A DNA stretch of 64,000 bases from an uncultured Bacilli bacterium (GTDB taxonomy: Bacteria > Bacillota_I > Bacilli_A > RF39 > UBA660): contig CAKPJX010000005.1 in assembly GCA_934163035.1 (NCBI GenBank), forward strand, positions 1 through 64,000, given 5' to 3'. The translations under genes were made by a program, and so were the position numbers. Under the pieces are notes generated by a model. It ran no database searches, was not told the origin of the DNA, and saw only the letters and a program-made list of their open reading frames with translations. Below are positions 32,508 through 41,732 of the stretch, piece after piece. How positions within the stretch are numbered: the stretch's first letter is position 1; every line of letters begins with the position of its first letter.

Positions 32508-35298
32508 GTTAAAAAGAATAAAATGGGGTGCACTTATAACTGTTAGTTGTTTAATTGGTGTTATTCTTCTAAATACGAGTGCCAAAAGTTTAAGTAACTC
32601 AAAAGCAAAAGTAAAGAAACTGACTGAAACAAAAGCATCATGTAAAGTATATGAGAATTCTGATTTTAATTCAAAAATCACAATATCTAAGCCAGAAAAT
32701 GAAAGAAAAGTAAAAGTAGATGTTTCCATCAAGAAAAATATTGATGCCAATTTTTGGATATTCATATCTGAAGGAGAAGATATGGGTGGACAAATTACCT
32801 TTAAAACAGAGGGCGAATTTAAAGGAAAAGATGGCTATCATGGAGATTATGACATCGAATTTCCTATAGTTGAATCCCACGTGGTAATAGTATATAAAGA
32901 TGGTATAGCAGGTGCATGTGGAGAAACAGACAAAACAACAGCTAAGAATATTGCTACCGATTATATTAAAAATAAAAAATTTTCTGACAGTATGAAAACT
33001 ACTATTAGTAATCAAGCTATTATCGCAAAAGGTGCATATCAAATAGTTGAAATGTCAGATGATGAACCAATTGAAGAGGATGATAGTGGTAACACTGAGG
33101 AAGAGGATAAAATAGCAAAAGAAATAGAAGGTATGACTTCTGAAAACGGTTCAATAGCAGGAAATAGTGGAGGGGCAAGATTAGCCGATGATCCTAAAAA
33201 CTTACCAGACGGCGATTTATTTTGCAGTTTGAATACTCCATATAAAGAAGGAATAACTAAAGGAGATGCCTATTATACAAATAATAAGTCATATTACCAT
33301 AGTGAAACAACGGAAAAGAACTATTGTAAAAAAACCTGTGAAGAAACAATAACTATAAAATATGGGCCACCTGTCGCAACTAAGGCTGGAATGTGTTTTG
33401 AGTATAAAGTAAAAGTTGAAAGCAAGGTTTCTTGTAAGACTAAATGGTTAGGTGATGATGCTGGTCTTAAACCTAGAAAGAAAAAACTTTGTACTATTTA
33501 TCCATCTTGTAACGGCAGTTCTACCTATGGTGATCAGGCTGGTCCTGATACTGATTTTGATAGCTGTGTTAATAAATGTGATAATGGCAAATATAGTCAG
33601 AAGTGTATTAATAAGTGTTACAAAGAAGTATATGAAAATGTAGACAATAAAAAAATATCTTATGATAATAGCACAAATGATAATACAAGTGGCAGTCTAT
33701 TAGCGACTAGAACAGCACTTTCAGATTTAGGTATAGATTTAAGTACCAAATTCTGCCAATCAGGTGCAAATGATCCAACTTATTATAAAAGCAACTATGA
33801 TCAGTTAATGACAGCAATGAGAGATAAAAATAATGGTTGTGAATATAAAGAGGCAAAAGATGAAACTATTTATTGGTCATGTTCAAGTGCTCACAGCTCA
33901 ACAAATAATAGTAAGTATTGGCAAGCCTTAGGAAGATACTACTTCTTAACTGACAATAAAGCTAAGCAAACTCTACAATCAATTTCTACTAGCTGTAAAG
34001 GAGAACCACGTGGTACATACTATAGATATTACATTGATGCTGATGGCTTTAAACGTGCACTATTTAACAATGGCACCCATTGTACACAAGCGTGTTCATG
34101 GAAAAAATCAAGCAAGTCGCCTAGTGACTGTGTAGTTAGTAAAAGTAAAAGAGACAAAGAGTATAAAGAAGCTTTGGAAACATATAAAAATTTGAAAGCA
34201 GCATGTAAGGCAGAAGCTTCATGTTCAACTACAGTAGCAAAATTTACTATAAGTGCAACAAATAAAGTGGCTAAAAATTATAAAGATGGAAAAGTTAGTG
34301 AAACAGGTGATATAACCTCCGCTTTTAATGCTAATGCACAAGGAAAAAGTATAATACATATTACTAACGGTAATCCAATAATTGATAGCGGTGGTTGTTA
34401 TGGATCATCAAGCGGAGGTTATGACTATATGACAGAATGGGCGTTCCCAGGAAGTTGGCGAAATAACAAAAACGGTACGATATCGCAAACTAAGCCAACC
34501 GATACTAAGGGTTGGTCAAAAAGAGAAAAATATTATTGTACTTCACTTGATTCTGTAGGAGTAAACTCTAATTGGTGGAATTGGGCTCAGTATACAAAAC
34601 TAAAAGACAAGACTAATTATGAAAATTCAAGTATCAAATATAATGGTTCATCAGACAGTATTAATTATAATATTACTGCGGAAACAAATAATTTTGGACA
34701 CTTTGGATGGAATGTCACAATGAAATGCTTTTATGCAACCCCATCTGATGAAACTACAACTCCACCATCAGAGTGTGAAGGAGAAGACGGATGTGGCACA
34801 AAAGATGAAACACCTAAGTTTGAATATGAGGCAAGAAGTGTTGATACAAAGGAAATGTTCCCAGAAGAGAGTAGAGGTAGTGGCGACGAGCAAATAATAG
34901 GATTTAACTGGACAGAAAAAGCCAATGAAAATCTTGAAGTTGATACTAGCAAAGAAGTAACAATTGATGGAGAAAAGAAGACCCCTATTTCATATGAGAT
35001 AAAGCCAGAAGCACTAAAGGAAAATATTAAAAAGCAAGCTGAGGACGGTAAAACATACAGTGATGATAATCTAGAGTATTATGTTCAATTGAATAGAAAA
35101 GCCTTAAAAGAATTAAAGGGAATGACAATAGGAAAATTTAATGGAACATTTGAACCATATGCTGTTGGAAAAGAAGGTGTAAAACTATATACTATTCAGC
35201 GATACAAAACTAATTTGATAGACAATTATGGTGGAACTAGAAGAAGAACCAAATTATGTAATAATTGGGATAATGATAGTTGTAGAAAATATAGCTAA
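32491..35298 (+). CDS. Large cysteine-rich exported protein
   Basis: I do not recognise this 935-aa protein. A basic N-terminus and signal anchor (about 9-30) are followed by a long extracytoplasmic region with about 29 cysteines by my count. They are often paired (CNGSS, CVNKCDNGKYSQKC, CTQAC, CKAEASC). An acidic stretch lies at about 180-205, and YGSSSGG and tryptophan-rich patches lie in the middle. The C-terminus has no anchor or LPXTG. Such cysteine content is rare for exported proteins of low-GC Gram-positives and implies disulfide folding. The start at 32491 is chosen for spacing from GAGAGG; ATG 32488 is possible. It lies between a sortase gene and the Tad genes, so it may be the tip or scaffold of the structure. 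Confidence 0.8.
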   Translation: MNKKHKLKRIKWGALITVSCLIGVILLNTSAKSLSNSKAKVKKLTETKASCKVYENSDFNSKITISKPENERKVKVDVSIKKNIDANFWIFISEGEDMGGQITFKTEGEFKGKDGYHGDYDIEFPIVESHVVIVYKDGIAGACGETDKTTAKNIATDYIKNKKFSDSMKTTISNQAIIAKGAYQIVEMSDDEPIEEDDSGNTEEEDKIAKEIEGMTSENGSIAGNSGGARLADDPKNLPDGDLFCSLNTPYKEGITKGDAYYTNNKSYYHSETTEKNYCKKTCEETITIKYGPPVATKAGMCFEYKVKVESKVSCKTKWLGDDAGLKPRKKKLCTIYPSCNGSSTYGDQAGPDTDFDSCVNKCDNGKYSQKCINKCYKEVYENVDNKKISYDNSTNDNTSGSLLATRTALSDLGIDLSTKFCQSGANDPTYYKSNYDQLMTAMRDKNNGCEYKEAKDETIYWSCSSAHSSTNNSKYWQALGRYYFLTDNKAKQTLQSISTSCKGEPRGTYYRYYIDADGFKRALFNNGTHCTQACSWKKSSKSPSDCVVSKSKRDKEYKEALETYKNLKAACKAEASCSTTVAKFTISATNKVAKNYKDGKVSETGDITSAFNANAQGKSIIHITNGNPIIDSGGCYGSSSGGYDYMTEWAFPGSWRNNKNGTISQTKPTDTKGWSKREKYYCTSLDSVGVNSNWWNWAQYTKLKDKTNYENSSIKYNGSSDSINYNITAETNNFGHFGWNVTMKCFYATPSDETTTPPSECEGEDGCGTKDETPKFEYEARSVDTKEMFPEESRGSGDEQIIGFNWTEKANENLEVDTSKEVTIDGEKKTPISYEIKPEALKENIKKQAEDGKTYSDDNLEYYVQLNRKALKELKGMTIGKFNGTFEPYAVGKEGVKLYTIQRYKTNLIDNYGGTRRRTKLCNNWDNDSCRKYS

Positions 35299-35311
35299 AG
35301 GAGGTTTATAA

Positions 35312-35749
35312 ATGAATAAAGGTATATTAACAGTAGGAATAATTATTATGGCTATCACCGGGCTTGTAATGTTTAATATCATTACAAGCTGGTCACGTGG
35401 TGATGAATTAGATTATTATTTAGTTAAAGAAACAGCAGAAGCAGCCATGGAAGATGCTGTTGACACAACATTTTATAGGGATTCAGGACAAATTAGAATG
35501 GATTCAGAAAAGTTTGTAGAAAGCTTCCTTATACGTTTTGCTAAAGGTGTAGATAATACAAGAAATTATGATATTAGATTTTATGATTTGAATGAGGTTC
35601 CACCTAAAGTTAGTGTAAAGGTTGACTCTGTAAACTCCTTAAGATATGACACGAATGAAACAGTACAAATAAGTACAACCTATGATGGCATTATTGAGTC
35701 AACTAATAAACATGACCAATATGTAATCAATAGTAATAAGGAATTTTGA
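35312..35749 (+). CDS. Pseudopilin-like anchored protein
   Basis: This 145-aa protein has a hydrophobic N-terminal helix (about 4-26, GILTVGIIIMAITGLVMF) followed at once by an amphipathic helix rich in Glu (VKETAEAAMEDAVDTTF) and a small beta-rich domain. This is the shape of TadE/TadF-type minor pilins, although no classical prepilin cleavage motif is certain. AAAGGAGG precedes the ATG. It is the first gene of the Tad-like part. Confidence 0.7.
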   Translation: MNKGILTVGIIIMAITGLVMFNIITSWSRGDELDYYLVKETAEAAMEDAVDTTFYRDSGQIRMDSEKFVESFLIRFAKGVDNTRNYDIRFYDLNEVPPKVSVKVDSVNSLRYDTNETVQISTTYDGIIESTNKHDQYVINSNKEF

Positions 35750-35780
35750 TAATAGTAATTAATGAAAGTGAGGAATTAAA

Positions 35781-36587
35781 ATGGGGAATTTAGCAATGGG
35801 CATAAGAAAATTCTTTCAAAATAAGAATACTGTAACAGTAGTTGGTGTCGTAGTGGCTATTCTTGTATTATATATTGGCTATAATATAAGAGTAAAAAGA
35901 GCCATTAACCCAGTTACGGTTCCATATGCCAAGGAAGACATTAAGGGTGGTTCACAAATAACATCCGATGCAATTGGAACAGTTGAGGTTCCACCTTCAA
36001 TGTTAAAAGGAGATGTTCTTCTAAATCAAGGTGACATCATTGATAAATATGTAAGACCGGATGGTCTTATACCAGCTGGTAGTTTATTCTACAAGAAAGT
36101 TGTAGTTCCTGAAGAACAACTTCCAGCCAATATAATCTTGAAATATCCAGATGGCTATGTTTTATATAATATGGCAGTTGATACTAGCACAACATATGGT
36201 AACTCAATATATCCAGAAAACTATATTGATATATATTTAAAAGCTGTTAACAGATTATCAGAGGGAGAGGCAGTAACACCAGATGCTGATAAGATTATGT
36301 TAGGAAAATTAGTTGAAAATGTAAAAGTATTAGCAGTAAAAGATGCTAGTGGACAACCAGTTTTTGCCAATCTTGATGAGCAAAGAACACCAGCAATGAT
36401 AATCTTTGCAGTACCACAGGATTATTATATATTACTAAAGAAAGCTGAATATTTAAGAAGTTATGATTCTACTTTAATACCAGTACCAACAAATGAGAGT
36501 ACTAAAGAAGAGCAAGGTAAAATAACAATTTCAAGTGAAGCTTTAAAAGATTGGATTAATAAGGTTACAGTTTGGACAGATCAATAG
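35781..36587 (+). CDS. cpaB: CpaB/RcpC-like pilus assembly protein (SAF domain)
   Basis: This 268-aa protein has one N-terminal helix (about 18-37), then a SAF domain (VPYAKEDIKGGSQITSDAIGTVEVP, later RPDGLIPAGSLFYKKVVV), the standard CpaB/RcpC arrangement. A C-terminal domain has DIYLKAVN and MIIFAVPQDYYILLKKAEYL. CpaB proteins belong to the envelope-spanning part of Tad pili. The position directly before the TadA-type ATPase matches Tad operons. AGTGAGGAA precedes the ATG. Confidence 0.85.
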   Translation: MGNLAMGIRKFFQNKNTVTVVGVVVAILVLYIGYNIRVKRAINPVTVPYAKEDIKGGSQITSDAIGTVEVPPSMLKGDVLLNQGDIIDKYVRPDGLIPAGSLFYKKVVVPEEQLPANIILKYPDGYVLYNMAVDTSTTYGNSIYPENYIDIYLKAVNRLSEGEAVTPDADKIMLGKLVENVKVLAVKDASGQPVFANLDEQRTPAMIIFAVPQDYYILLKKAEYLRSYDSTLIPVPTNESTKEEQGKITISSEALKDWINKVTVWTDQ

Positions 36588-36623
36588 AATTAAGAATAAA
36601 AGAATAATAGGGATGTGTGATAG

Positions 36624-38162
36624 ATGAATGAGAATATTTTTGACAAATTAGATTTTGGACCATTAAGAACACTATTAGATGATGATGACATCACAGATAT
36701 TTCCTTCGATAATGGAGGACAAGTCTGGATTCGTTCACTATCACAAGGATCTATGAGAGTTGAGGTTCAGGGCTTAACCACTGAGTTCATTGAAAAATTA
36801 GCATTTCAATGTTCAAATGTTATGGGTACAACATTTAATAATGCTAAGCCTTTTCTAGATGCTGAATCATCAGAGTTAAGACTTAACTTTGTTCACTCTT
36901 CAATAGCAACTAATGGTATAGCCATGGTTATTCGTAAAACGCCAGCAAAAATAAGGCTAGAAAAAGATAAACTTTTAAAAGAAGAGTATTTTACACAAGA
37001 TATTCATGACATTCTTATTAAATGTGTTGAAGGACATTGTAACATCATAGTAGCAGGAGAAACCGGTTCTGGTAAAACTGAGTTTGTAAAATATCTTGCT
37101 AGTCATACAAAAACAGAAGAAAAAATTATTACCATTGAGGATACATTGGAGTTGCACTTAGATAAAATATTTCCACAGCGAGATATTGTTGCTATGAAAA
37201 CTAATAATGTAGCTAGCTATACAGACGTACTAGTAACTTGTATGAGACAGAATCCAAAATGGATTCTACTATCAGAGGTTCGTAGTGCAGAAGCCGTAAC
37301 AGCTGTTCGTAACTCTATATCTTCTGGACATAATATATTATCAACTATTCATGCTGACAAAGCATCAGCTATTCCTTACCGTTTATATAGTTTGATGGAA
37401 ACTGACTTAGACGTTAATCAGTTTCTTAATACAATATATAGATATGTTCAAATAGGTGTTCACATAAGGGCATATTATAGTAAAAAATACCAAAAATTCC
37501 ATCGTGAAGTTGATGAAGTTGTTGAGTTCTACGTAGATGAAAATAATAAACCACAAAGTAGAATATTATATCAAAAATTATTTGGAAAAGATCCAATACT
37601 AAGAAAACCAAGTGCACATCTTATTGAGTACTTAGAAAATCAAAATATTGATATTATGGCAATTACATCAAAAATGAAAGAGGACGTTGAGGAGGCTGCA
37701 GATGAAGAAGTACAGCAAGAAGTTGCTCAAGTTACAACACAGATATCACAACCACAACAGCCAGCACCTATTCCTAATATGGGTAACACCACAAATGTAA
37801 ATCAGCCACAAATAGCACCACTTAATAATACTCCGGTTATCCAACCTCTTTCTCCAACAATGGATAATATTATTAATAATACCCCTGTTAATAATATAGC
37901 AGTCCCATTAAATCAAGCAATGAGTATTCCACAGGCACAAGTGATACCAAATGCCAATAATATTCAAATTCAAAAGCAAATACCATCTAATGCCGTAGTA
38001 GTTCCATCACCAGTAGAAAATGTTACTCAACAAATTCCTATTACTAACAACCAAGTTATTCCTTCATCAGGTGTAATACCATTACCAAGTCTTTCAACAC
38101 AAGAAATACCGGAAAGAACTATTACTCAACAGGTTCCATTAAATGCAGGGCAAACAGGGTAG
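36624..38162 (+). CDS. tadA: TadA/CpaF (VirB11 superfamily) secretion ATPase
   Basis: This 512-aa protein has an N-terminal VirB11/CpaF domain (about 1-130) and a P-loop GETGSGKT (145-152). A TIED Asp box, Walker B region WILLSEVRSAEA and the His box STIHADKASA follow. It would power pilus assembly at the membrane through TadB and TadC. Residues from about 355 on form a long Gln/Asn/Pro-rich, low-complexity tail (VTQQIPITNNQV and similar) not usual in TadA. Such tails may act as linkers or docking sites. GGGATGTGTGAT precedes the ATG. Confidence 0.92.
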   Translation: MNENIFDKLDFGPLRTLLDDDDITDISFDNGGQVWIRSLSQGSMRVEVQGLTTEFIEKLAFQCSNVMGTTFNNAKPFLDAESSELRLNFVHSSIATNGIAMVIRKTPAKIRLEKDKLLKEEYFTQDIHDILIKCVEGHCNIIVAGETGSGKTEFVKYLASHTKTEEKIITIEDTLELHLDKIFPQRDIVAMKTNNVASYTDVLVTCMRQNPKWILLSEVRSAEAVTAVRNSISSGHNILSTIHADKASAIPYRLYSLMETDLDVNQFLNTIYRYVQIGVHIRAYYSKKYQKFHREVDEVVEFYVDENNKPQSRILYQKLFGKDPILRKPSAHLIEYLENQNIDIMAITSKMKEDVEEAADEEVQQEVAQVTTQISQPQQPAPIPNMGNTTNVNQPQIAPLNNTPVIQPLSPTMDNIINNTPVNNIAVPLNQAMSIPQAQVIPNANNIQIQKQIPSNAVVVPSPVENVTQQIPITNNQVIPSSGVIPLPSLSTQEIPERTITQQVPLNAGQTG

Positions 38163-38175
38163 AAAGGAGTAAAAC

Positions 38176-39078
38176 ATGTATATAGAAGAGTTATTTATAA
38201 TTGCAGTCATCTTTATATTTATAGCAATGTATAGAAATTATAAAGGTCAAAATGTGGGAAAATTCATAACTACTCAAGTACAAGTCTTATATAATAAATT
38301 TGCTCCATATTCATTTAAGTTGGTCAGAGAAAAAACAAAAGAATTAGGACAAGAATATACATTAAGACAATATACAGTTCAAGTCGTTGGTATGTCGACT
38401 TTTGCGGGAGTAGTAAGTTATTTATATTTTTATAATTTAATAATATGTGCAATATATATTATAGCTGTAATTATGTTTATACCATATTTATCATTTTTAA
38501 GATGTAAAAGAATTTATAGTGAGTTCATATTTGAACAAGTCCAAGTATATACATCCAATGTTATTATGGAATTTGCGACAACCCAATCATTCGTTAAATC
38601 TCTTGAAGGAGTAAGGAACTCTGGTGTATTAGAAGATCCAGTTAAAAGAGATGTGGATCACATGATAGAATTAGCTTATCAAAATGGAAGTATTGATGAA
38701 TCATTAGCCTATATGAGTAACCTTTATCCATATTATATTGTAAAGAATATGCATCAATTATTCTTACAAATTACTAAGGAAGGTGCCAGAAACTCTGCCG
38801 ATTCACTAGAAAACATGCAACTAGACATCGATATGCTTGTTGAAAATGTATACCGAGATAGAATAGAAAGAGCAACTTTCCATAAATCATTTATTCAATT
38901 TGGTCTGATGCTGTATTTGATGGTTATGTTAGTTCAATATTTATTAGGTAGAGAAACATATTTAATCTTATTAGATAGATGGTATATACAAGTACTACTC
39001 CATGGTGTTTTAATAATTAATTCATATTTCCTTCTAAAAGGAGAAAAATATTATAATGAGAATGTAGGTGCGGAATAA
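38176..39078 (+). CDS. tadB: TadB-like membrane platform protein
   Basis: This 300-aa protein has a GspF/T2SSF-type layout: N-terminal helix, cytoplasmic segment, two central helices (about 75-110), a cytoplasmic four-helix part (MEFATTQSFVKSLEGVRNSG, LDIDMLVENVYRDRIERATF) and two C-terminal helices. TadB and TadC form the inner-membrane platform on which TadA acts. AAAGGAG precedes the ATG, and the tadC-like start overlaps its stop by one base. Confidence 0.85.
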   Translation: MYIEELFIIAVIFIFIAMYRNYKGQNVGKFITTQVQVLYNKFAPYSFKLVREKTKELGQEYTLRQYTVQVVGMSTFAGVVSYLYFYNLIICAIYIIAVIMFIPYLSFLRCKRIYSEFIFEQVQVYTSNVIMEFATTQSFVKSLEGVRNSGVLEDPVKRDVDHMIELAYQNGSIDESLAYMSNLYPYYIVKNMHQLFLQITKEGARNSADSLENMQLDIDMLVENVYRDRIERATFHKSFIQFGLMLYLMVMLVQYLLGRETYLILLDRWYIQVLLHGVLIINSYFLLKGEKYYNENVGAE

Positions 39079-39887
39079 TGGAAGTATTAATTGTTGGAGC
39101 TCTTTTCATGTGGATACTAATCTATAACAATACAATAGACAAAAGAAAATTTATGATTGATAATCAAAAATATTTTGAAGCATTTAAAGAGGATGATTAT
39201 GATTTTCTTGTTTATGCAAGGTATGGTGAGGATGTAGATGTAAATATACTATATTCAAGAAGAGTATTATACTCATTAATAGCCTTTATAATGGTATTAA
39301 TGTTTACTCTAACCAGTGGAGATACTGCTAGTTTGTTTGATTCTCAGTTTTTTATAAACTTAGTTTTAGCTCTTGTAGTAGGAGTACTTGTATTTAAGTC
39401 ATCATATATGCAATTAAAGAGATACTATAAAGTACATTTACATGAAATTGACGTTATGCTGCCATATTTTTTAAAGAGTTTGGAAATCTTAATACAGCAT
39501 TATACCGTTCCAGTTGCAATAGGTAAATCAATAGATGATGCTCCAGATATATTCAAACCAGGTTTAAGACACCTTGTAGAAAGAATAAATTCAGGTGATT
39601 CAACAATTGATCCATATATGGAGTTTGCTAATACTTACCCAGTTAGAGATTCAATGAGAATGATGAGATTGCTTTATCGTTTGGGAATTGGTTCACAAGA
39701 GGGAAAACAAGAACGTTTGATGATGTTTTCAAGAACTGTTTCAAATTTACAAAATAAGGCACGTGAAACAAAATATAAAGAAAGACTTAATCACATGGAA
39801 AATCAGACTATGGTTATGCTAGTTGTAACTGGTGTTGGTGTTATGCTAGTTATTTTAATTTCCATGATGATGATGTTTAGTATGTAA
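39078..39887 (+). CDS. tadC: TadC-like membrane platform protein
   Basis: This 269-aa partner of the preceding protein has helices near 55-73 and 84-101, a cytoplasmic part with LPYFLKSLEILIQHYTVPVAI and MMRLLYRLGIGSQEG, and a terminal hydrophobic segment rich in Met and Val (VTGVGVMLVILISMMMMF). It fits the T2SSF fold. It is translationally coupled to tadB, with a one-base stop/start overlap. Confidence 0.83.
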   Translation: MEVLIVGALFMWILIYNNTIDKRKFMIDNQKYFEAFKEDDYDFLVYARYGEDVDVNILYSRRVLYSLIAFIMVLMFTLTSGDTASLFDSQFFINLVLALVVGVLVFKSSYMQLKRYYKVHLHEIDVMLPYFLKSLEILIQHYTVPVAIGKSIDDAPDIFKPGLRHLVERINSGDSTIDPYMEFANTYPVRDSMRMMRLLYRLGIGSQEGKQERLMMFSRTVSNLQNKARETKYKERLNHMENQTMVMLVVTGVGVMLVILISMMMMFSM

Positions 39888-39921
39888 AATGAAATAAAAT
39901 ATTGTTATTTGCTAAATAATT

Positions 39922-39930
39922 TGTTATACT
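39922..39930 (+). promoter_or_regulatory. Separate promoter before the small pilin gene
   Basis: TGTTATACT (extended -10, TATACT at 39925-39930) lies 34 bases before the pilin ATG. A private promoter inside the cluster fits a subunit needed in large amounts. Confidence 0.6.
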
Positions 39931-39963
39931 AATGGTATAAAGATATGAAAGGAGATGTATTAA

Positions 39964-40131
39964 ATGAAAGCAGCAACTGGTGAATTAAACCTAACTGTTA
40001 TTACATTAATTGCTATAGCAGCAGTAATTGGTTTCTTCTGGATTTTATGGCCAGGTATTAAAGATAGTTTAAATAATCAGTGGGATAACATTTCTAGTAG
40101 CCATGAATTAATTATTCTAGATAGAAAATAG
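39964..40131 (+). CDS. 55-aa pilin candidate (Flp-like)
   Basis: This small gene lies between tadC and the pseudopilin gene. The product starts MKAATGELNLTV, has one hydrophobic helix (about 10-29, ITLIAIAAVIGFFWIL), then WPGIKDSLNNQWDNIS and a short tail. Size, short polar lead ending Gly-Glu, single helix and position all match Flp-type major pilins (50-70 aa). The exact Flp cleavage motif with Glu-Tyr is absent, so processing is uncertain. AAAGGAGATG precedes the ATG and a private promoter lies upstream. If correct it is the filament subunit of the locus. A VirB2-like alternative is less likely, since VirB2 has two helices. Confidence 0.75.
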   Translation: MKAATGELNLTVITLIAIAAVIGFFWILWPGIKDSLNNQWDNISSSHELIILDRK

Positions 40132-40149
40132 TTAAAGAGGTGATTTTAT

Positions 40150-40617
40150 ATGCGTGATGCTCTAGGCGGATTAGTTAACATAGCAATAATTGTCGTATTT
40201 TTAGTTATAGTTAGTGGATATTTAGCATTTAATGTTAATTATACTAAGGCATTTCGTGTTAAAAATAAAATAATCTCCACAATAGAAAATATGGAGGGGC
40301 TTCAAGATTTCAATGATCCTACAAAATCACAAGTAAAAGCATTTGAAAATTCAATCGGCTATGATGTAAGTATACCAAAAAGTGCTAGTCTGCCAACTGT
40401 TCCTATAGGGGAAAGCAAATGGCAAGAACACAAAGAGTATGGCTGTTATATAAGGGAAGTAACTGATGAAACAGGTGCAAGCGATGCAACCCAAAAAAAG
40501 TATTATGAAGTAATAACTTTTGTTACAGTTGATATTCCAATAATAAAAAAAATTATGCCCCAATTTCCATTTTTCCAAGTAAAGGGAGCAACTAAATCAA
40601 TTAAGGTATATAATTAA
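40150..40617 (+). CDS. TadE-like minor pilin
   Basis: This 155-aa protein has a start MRDALGGLVNIAIIVVFLVIVSG with one helix (about 8-28), then an amphipathic segment (NYTKAFRVKNKIISTIE) and a small domain with one cysteine (YGCYIR). It has the shape of a TadE/TadF minor pilin. It follows the 55-aa pilin gene by 18 bases with AAAGAGGTGAT, so it is likely co-expressed with it. Confidence 0.72.
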   Translation: MRDALGGLVNIAIIVVFLVIVSGYLAFNVNYTKAFRVKNKIISTIENMEGLQDFNDPTKSQVKAFENSIGYDVSIPKSASLPTVPIGESKWQEHKEYGCYIREVTDETGASDATQKKYYEVITFVTVDIPIIKKIMPQFPFFQVKGATKSIKVYN

Positions 40618-40655
40618 AAGGGGACAGGTTAATATTTCAAGATGAGGGTGATATA

Positions 40656-41675
40656 GTGAATGTAATAGTTGGTAATAAACAACAAAACTTACTATCAAAC
40701 TTAGACATTGACATTATAAAAAGTATCACCGGCACTTATTCTGCGTCTGAATTAGTAGAGATATTTAAAAACTTTTTCTTTAATAAAATGGTTTTAGATG
40801 TTACTGCTTTGAAGGACTATAGTAATATTAACAGCTATAAAACTTTAGCAAGTGGTATGGACCCGGATAAAATTATATGCTTTGTGCCAGAAAAAAGTCC
40901 GCTATGTACAGCTGGATTTTTCTCTGCTTTAGTGTCAACTGGAATTTATAACTTTACAACTAATATTGACGGCATTAAATATTTAACAAGGCATTCTAAT
41001 ACATTGCAAGATGTAAAACAATTTCAAAATGTTCAACCAATGATAAATAACATAAAGGAATCAAATGAATTAAAACCAGATTTAGTAAAGGTATCAACTT
41101 CATCAAACAATACAAACAGCAGAATAATAGGAATAAAAAGCATTACTGGGGGAGCTGGAAGTACTACATTTACATATATGTTAAAAAAGGAACTAGTAAA
41201 AAAACTTGATCCAAATGTCATTGCTGTAGAAATAGATAAGTCCGATTTCAAAGCATTTGGAGATAGGAATATGTACTCAATTACTGATAATCAATTAAAG
41301 TCATTTTTGAGTAAAAATAGTTCATCAAAGATTATCTTAGTTGACTTAAACAATAGTAAAAATTCCTATCTATGTAATGATATAATATACTTGTTAGAGC
41401 CAAGTATAGTAAAAATAAATAAACTATTAAGATATGGACCTACAATACTGCAAAAATTAAGAAATAAAAAAGTTGTTTTAAATAAAAGCTTGCTTACTTC
41501 ACAGGATGTACTTGATTTTGAGTATGAATCAGGATTAAAAGTATTTTATAATATGCCACCATTAAATGAGAGAAAGCAAAATGATATTATTAGTGAATTT
41601 TTATCAAAAATGGGGTTAATTGGTTCAAAAGCAAAATCAAATTCAGGTCGGGTGTTTGGATTATTTAGAAGGTAA
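40656..41675 (+). CDS. tadZ: TadZ/CpaE-like ATPase with altered P-loop
   Basis: This 339-aa protein has an N-terminal receiver-like part (about 1-120) and a C-terminal ParA/MinD-type domain starting RIIGIKSITGGAGSTTFTYML (about 154-174). The usual deviant Walker motif KGGxGKT has lost its lysine (TGGAGSTT), so ATP hydrolysis is doubtful. ILVDLNNSKNSYLCNDIIYLLEPS follows as the Walker B-like strand. TadZ/CpaE proteins place the Tad machine in the cell, and several are degenerate. The start is GTG 40656 after GAGGGTGATATA. It is the last gene of the Tad-like part. Confidence 0.78.
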   Translation: MNVIVGNKQQNLLSNLDIDIIKSITGTYSASELVEIFKNFFFNKMVLDVTALKDYSNINSYKTLASGMDPDKIICFVPEKSPLCTAGFFSALVSTGIYNFTTNIDGIKYLTRHSNTLQDVKQFQNVQPMINNIKESNELKPDLVKVSTSSNNTNSRIIGIKSITGGAGSTTFTYMLKKELVKKLDPNVIAVEIDKSDFKAFGDRNMYSITDNQLKSFLSKNSSSKIILVDLNNSKNSYLCNDIIYLLEPSIVKINKLLRYGPTILQKLRNKKVVLNKSLLTSQDVLDFEYESGLKVFYNMPPLNERKQNDIISEFLSKMGLIGSKAKSNSGRVFGLFRR

Positions 41676-41679
41676 ATAA

Positions 41680-41708
41680 TTGACAAAACTAAAGTTATAA
41701 TGTATTAT
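41680..41708 (+). promoter_or_regulatory. Promoter of the type IV secretion part
   Basis: -35 TTGACA (41680-41685), exact 17-bp spacer, -10 TATTAT (41703-41708). The spacer AAACTAAAG...ATAATG is almost repeated in the promoter at 51355 before virD4. Confidence 0.75.
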
Positions 41709-41732
41709 GTTATTAGTGAAGGAGAGGTAAGT

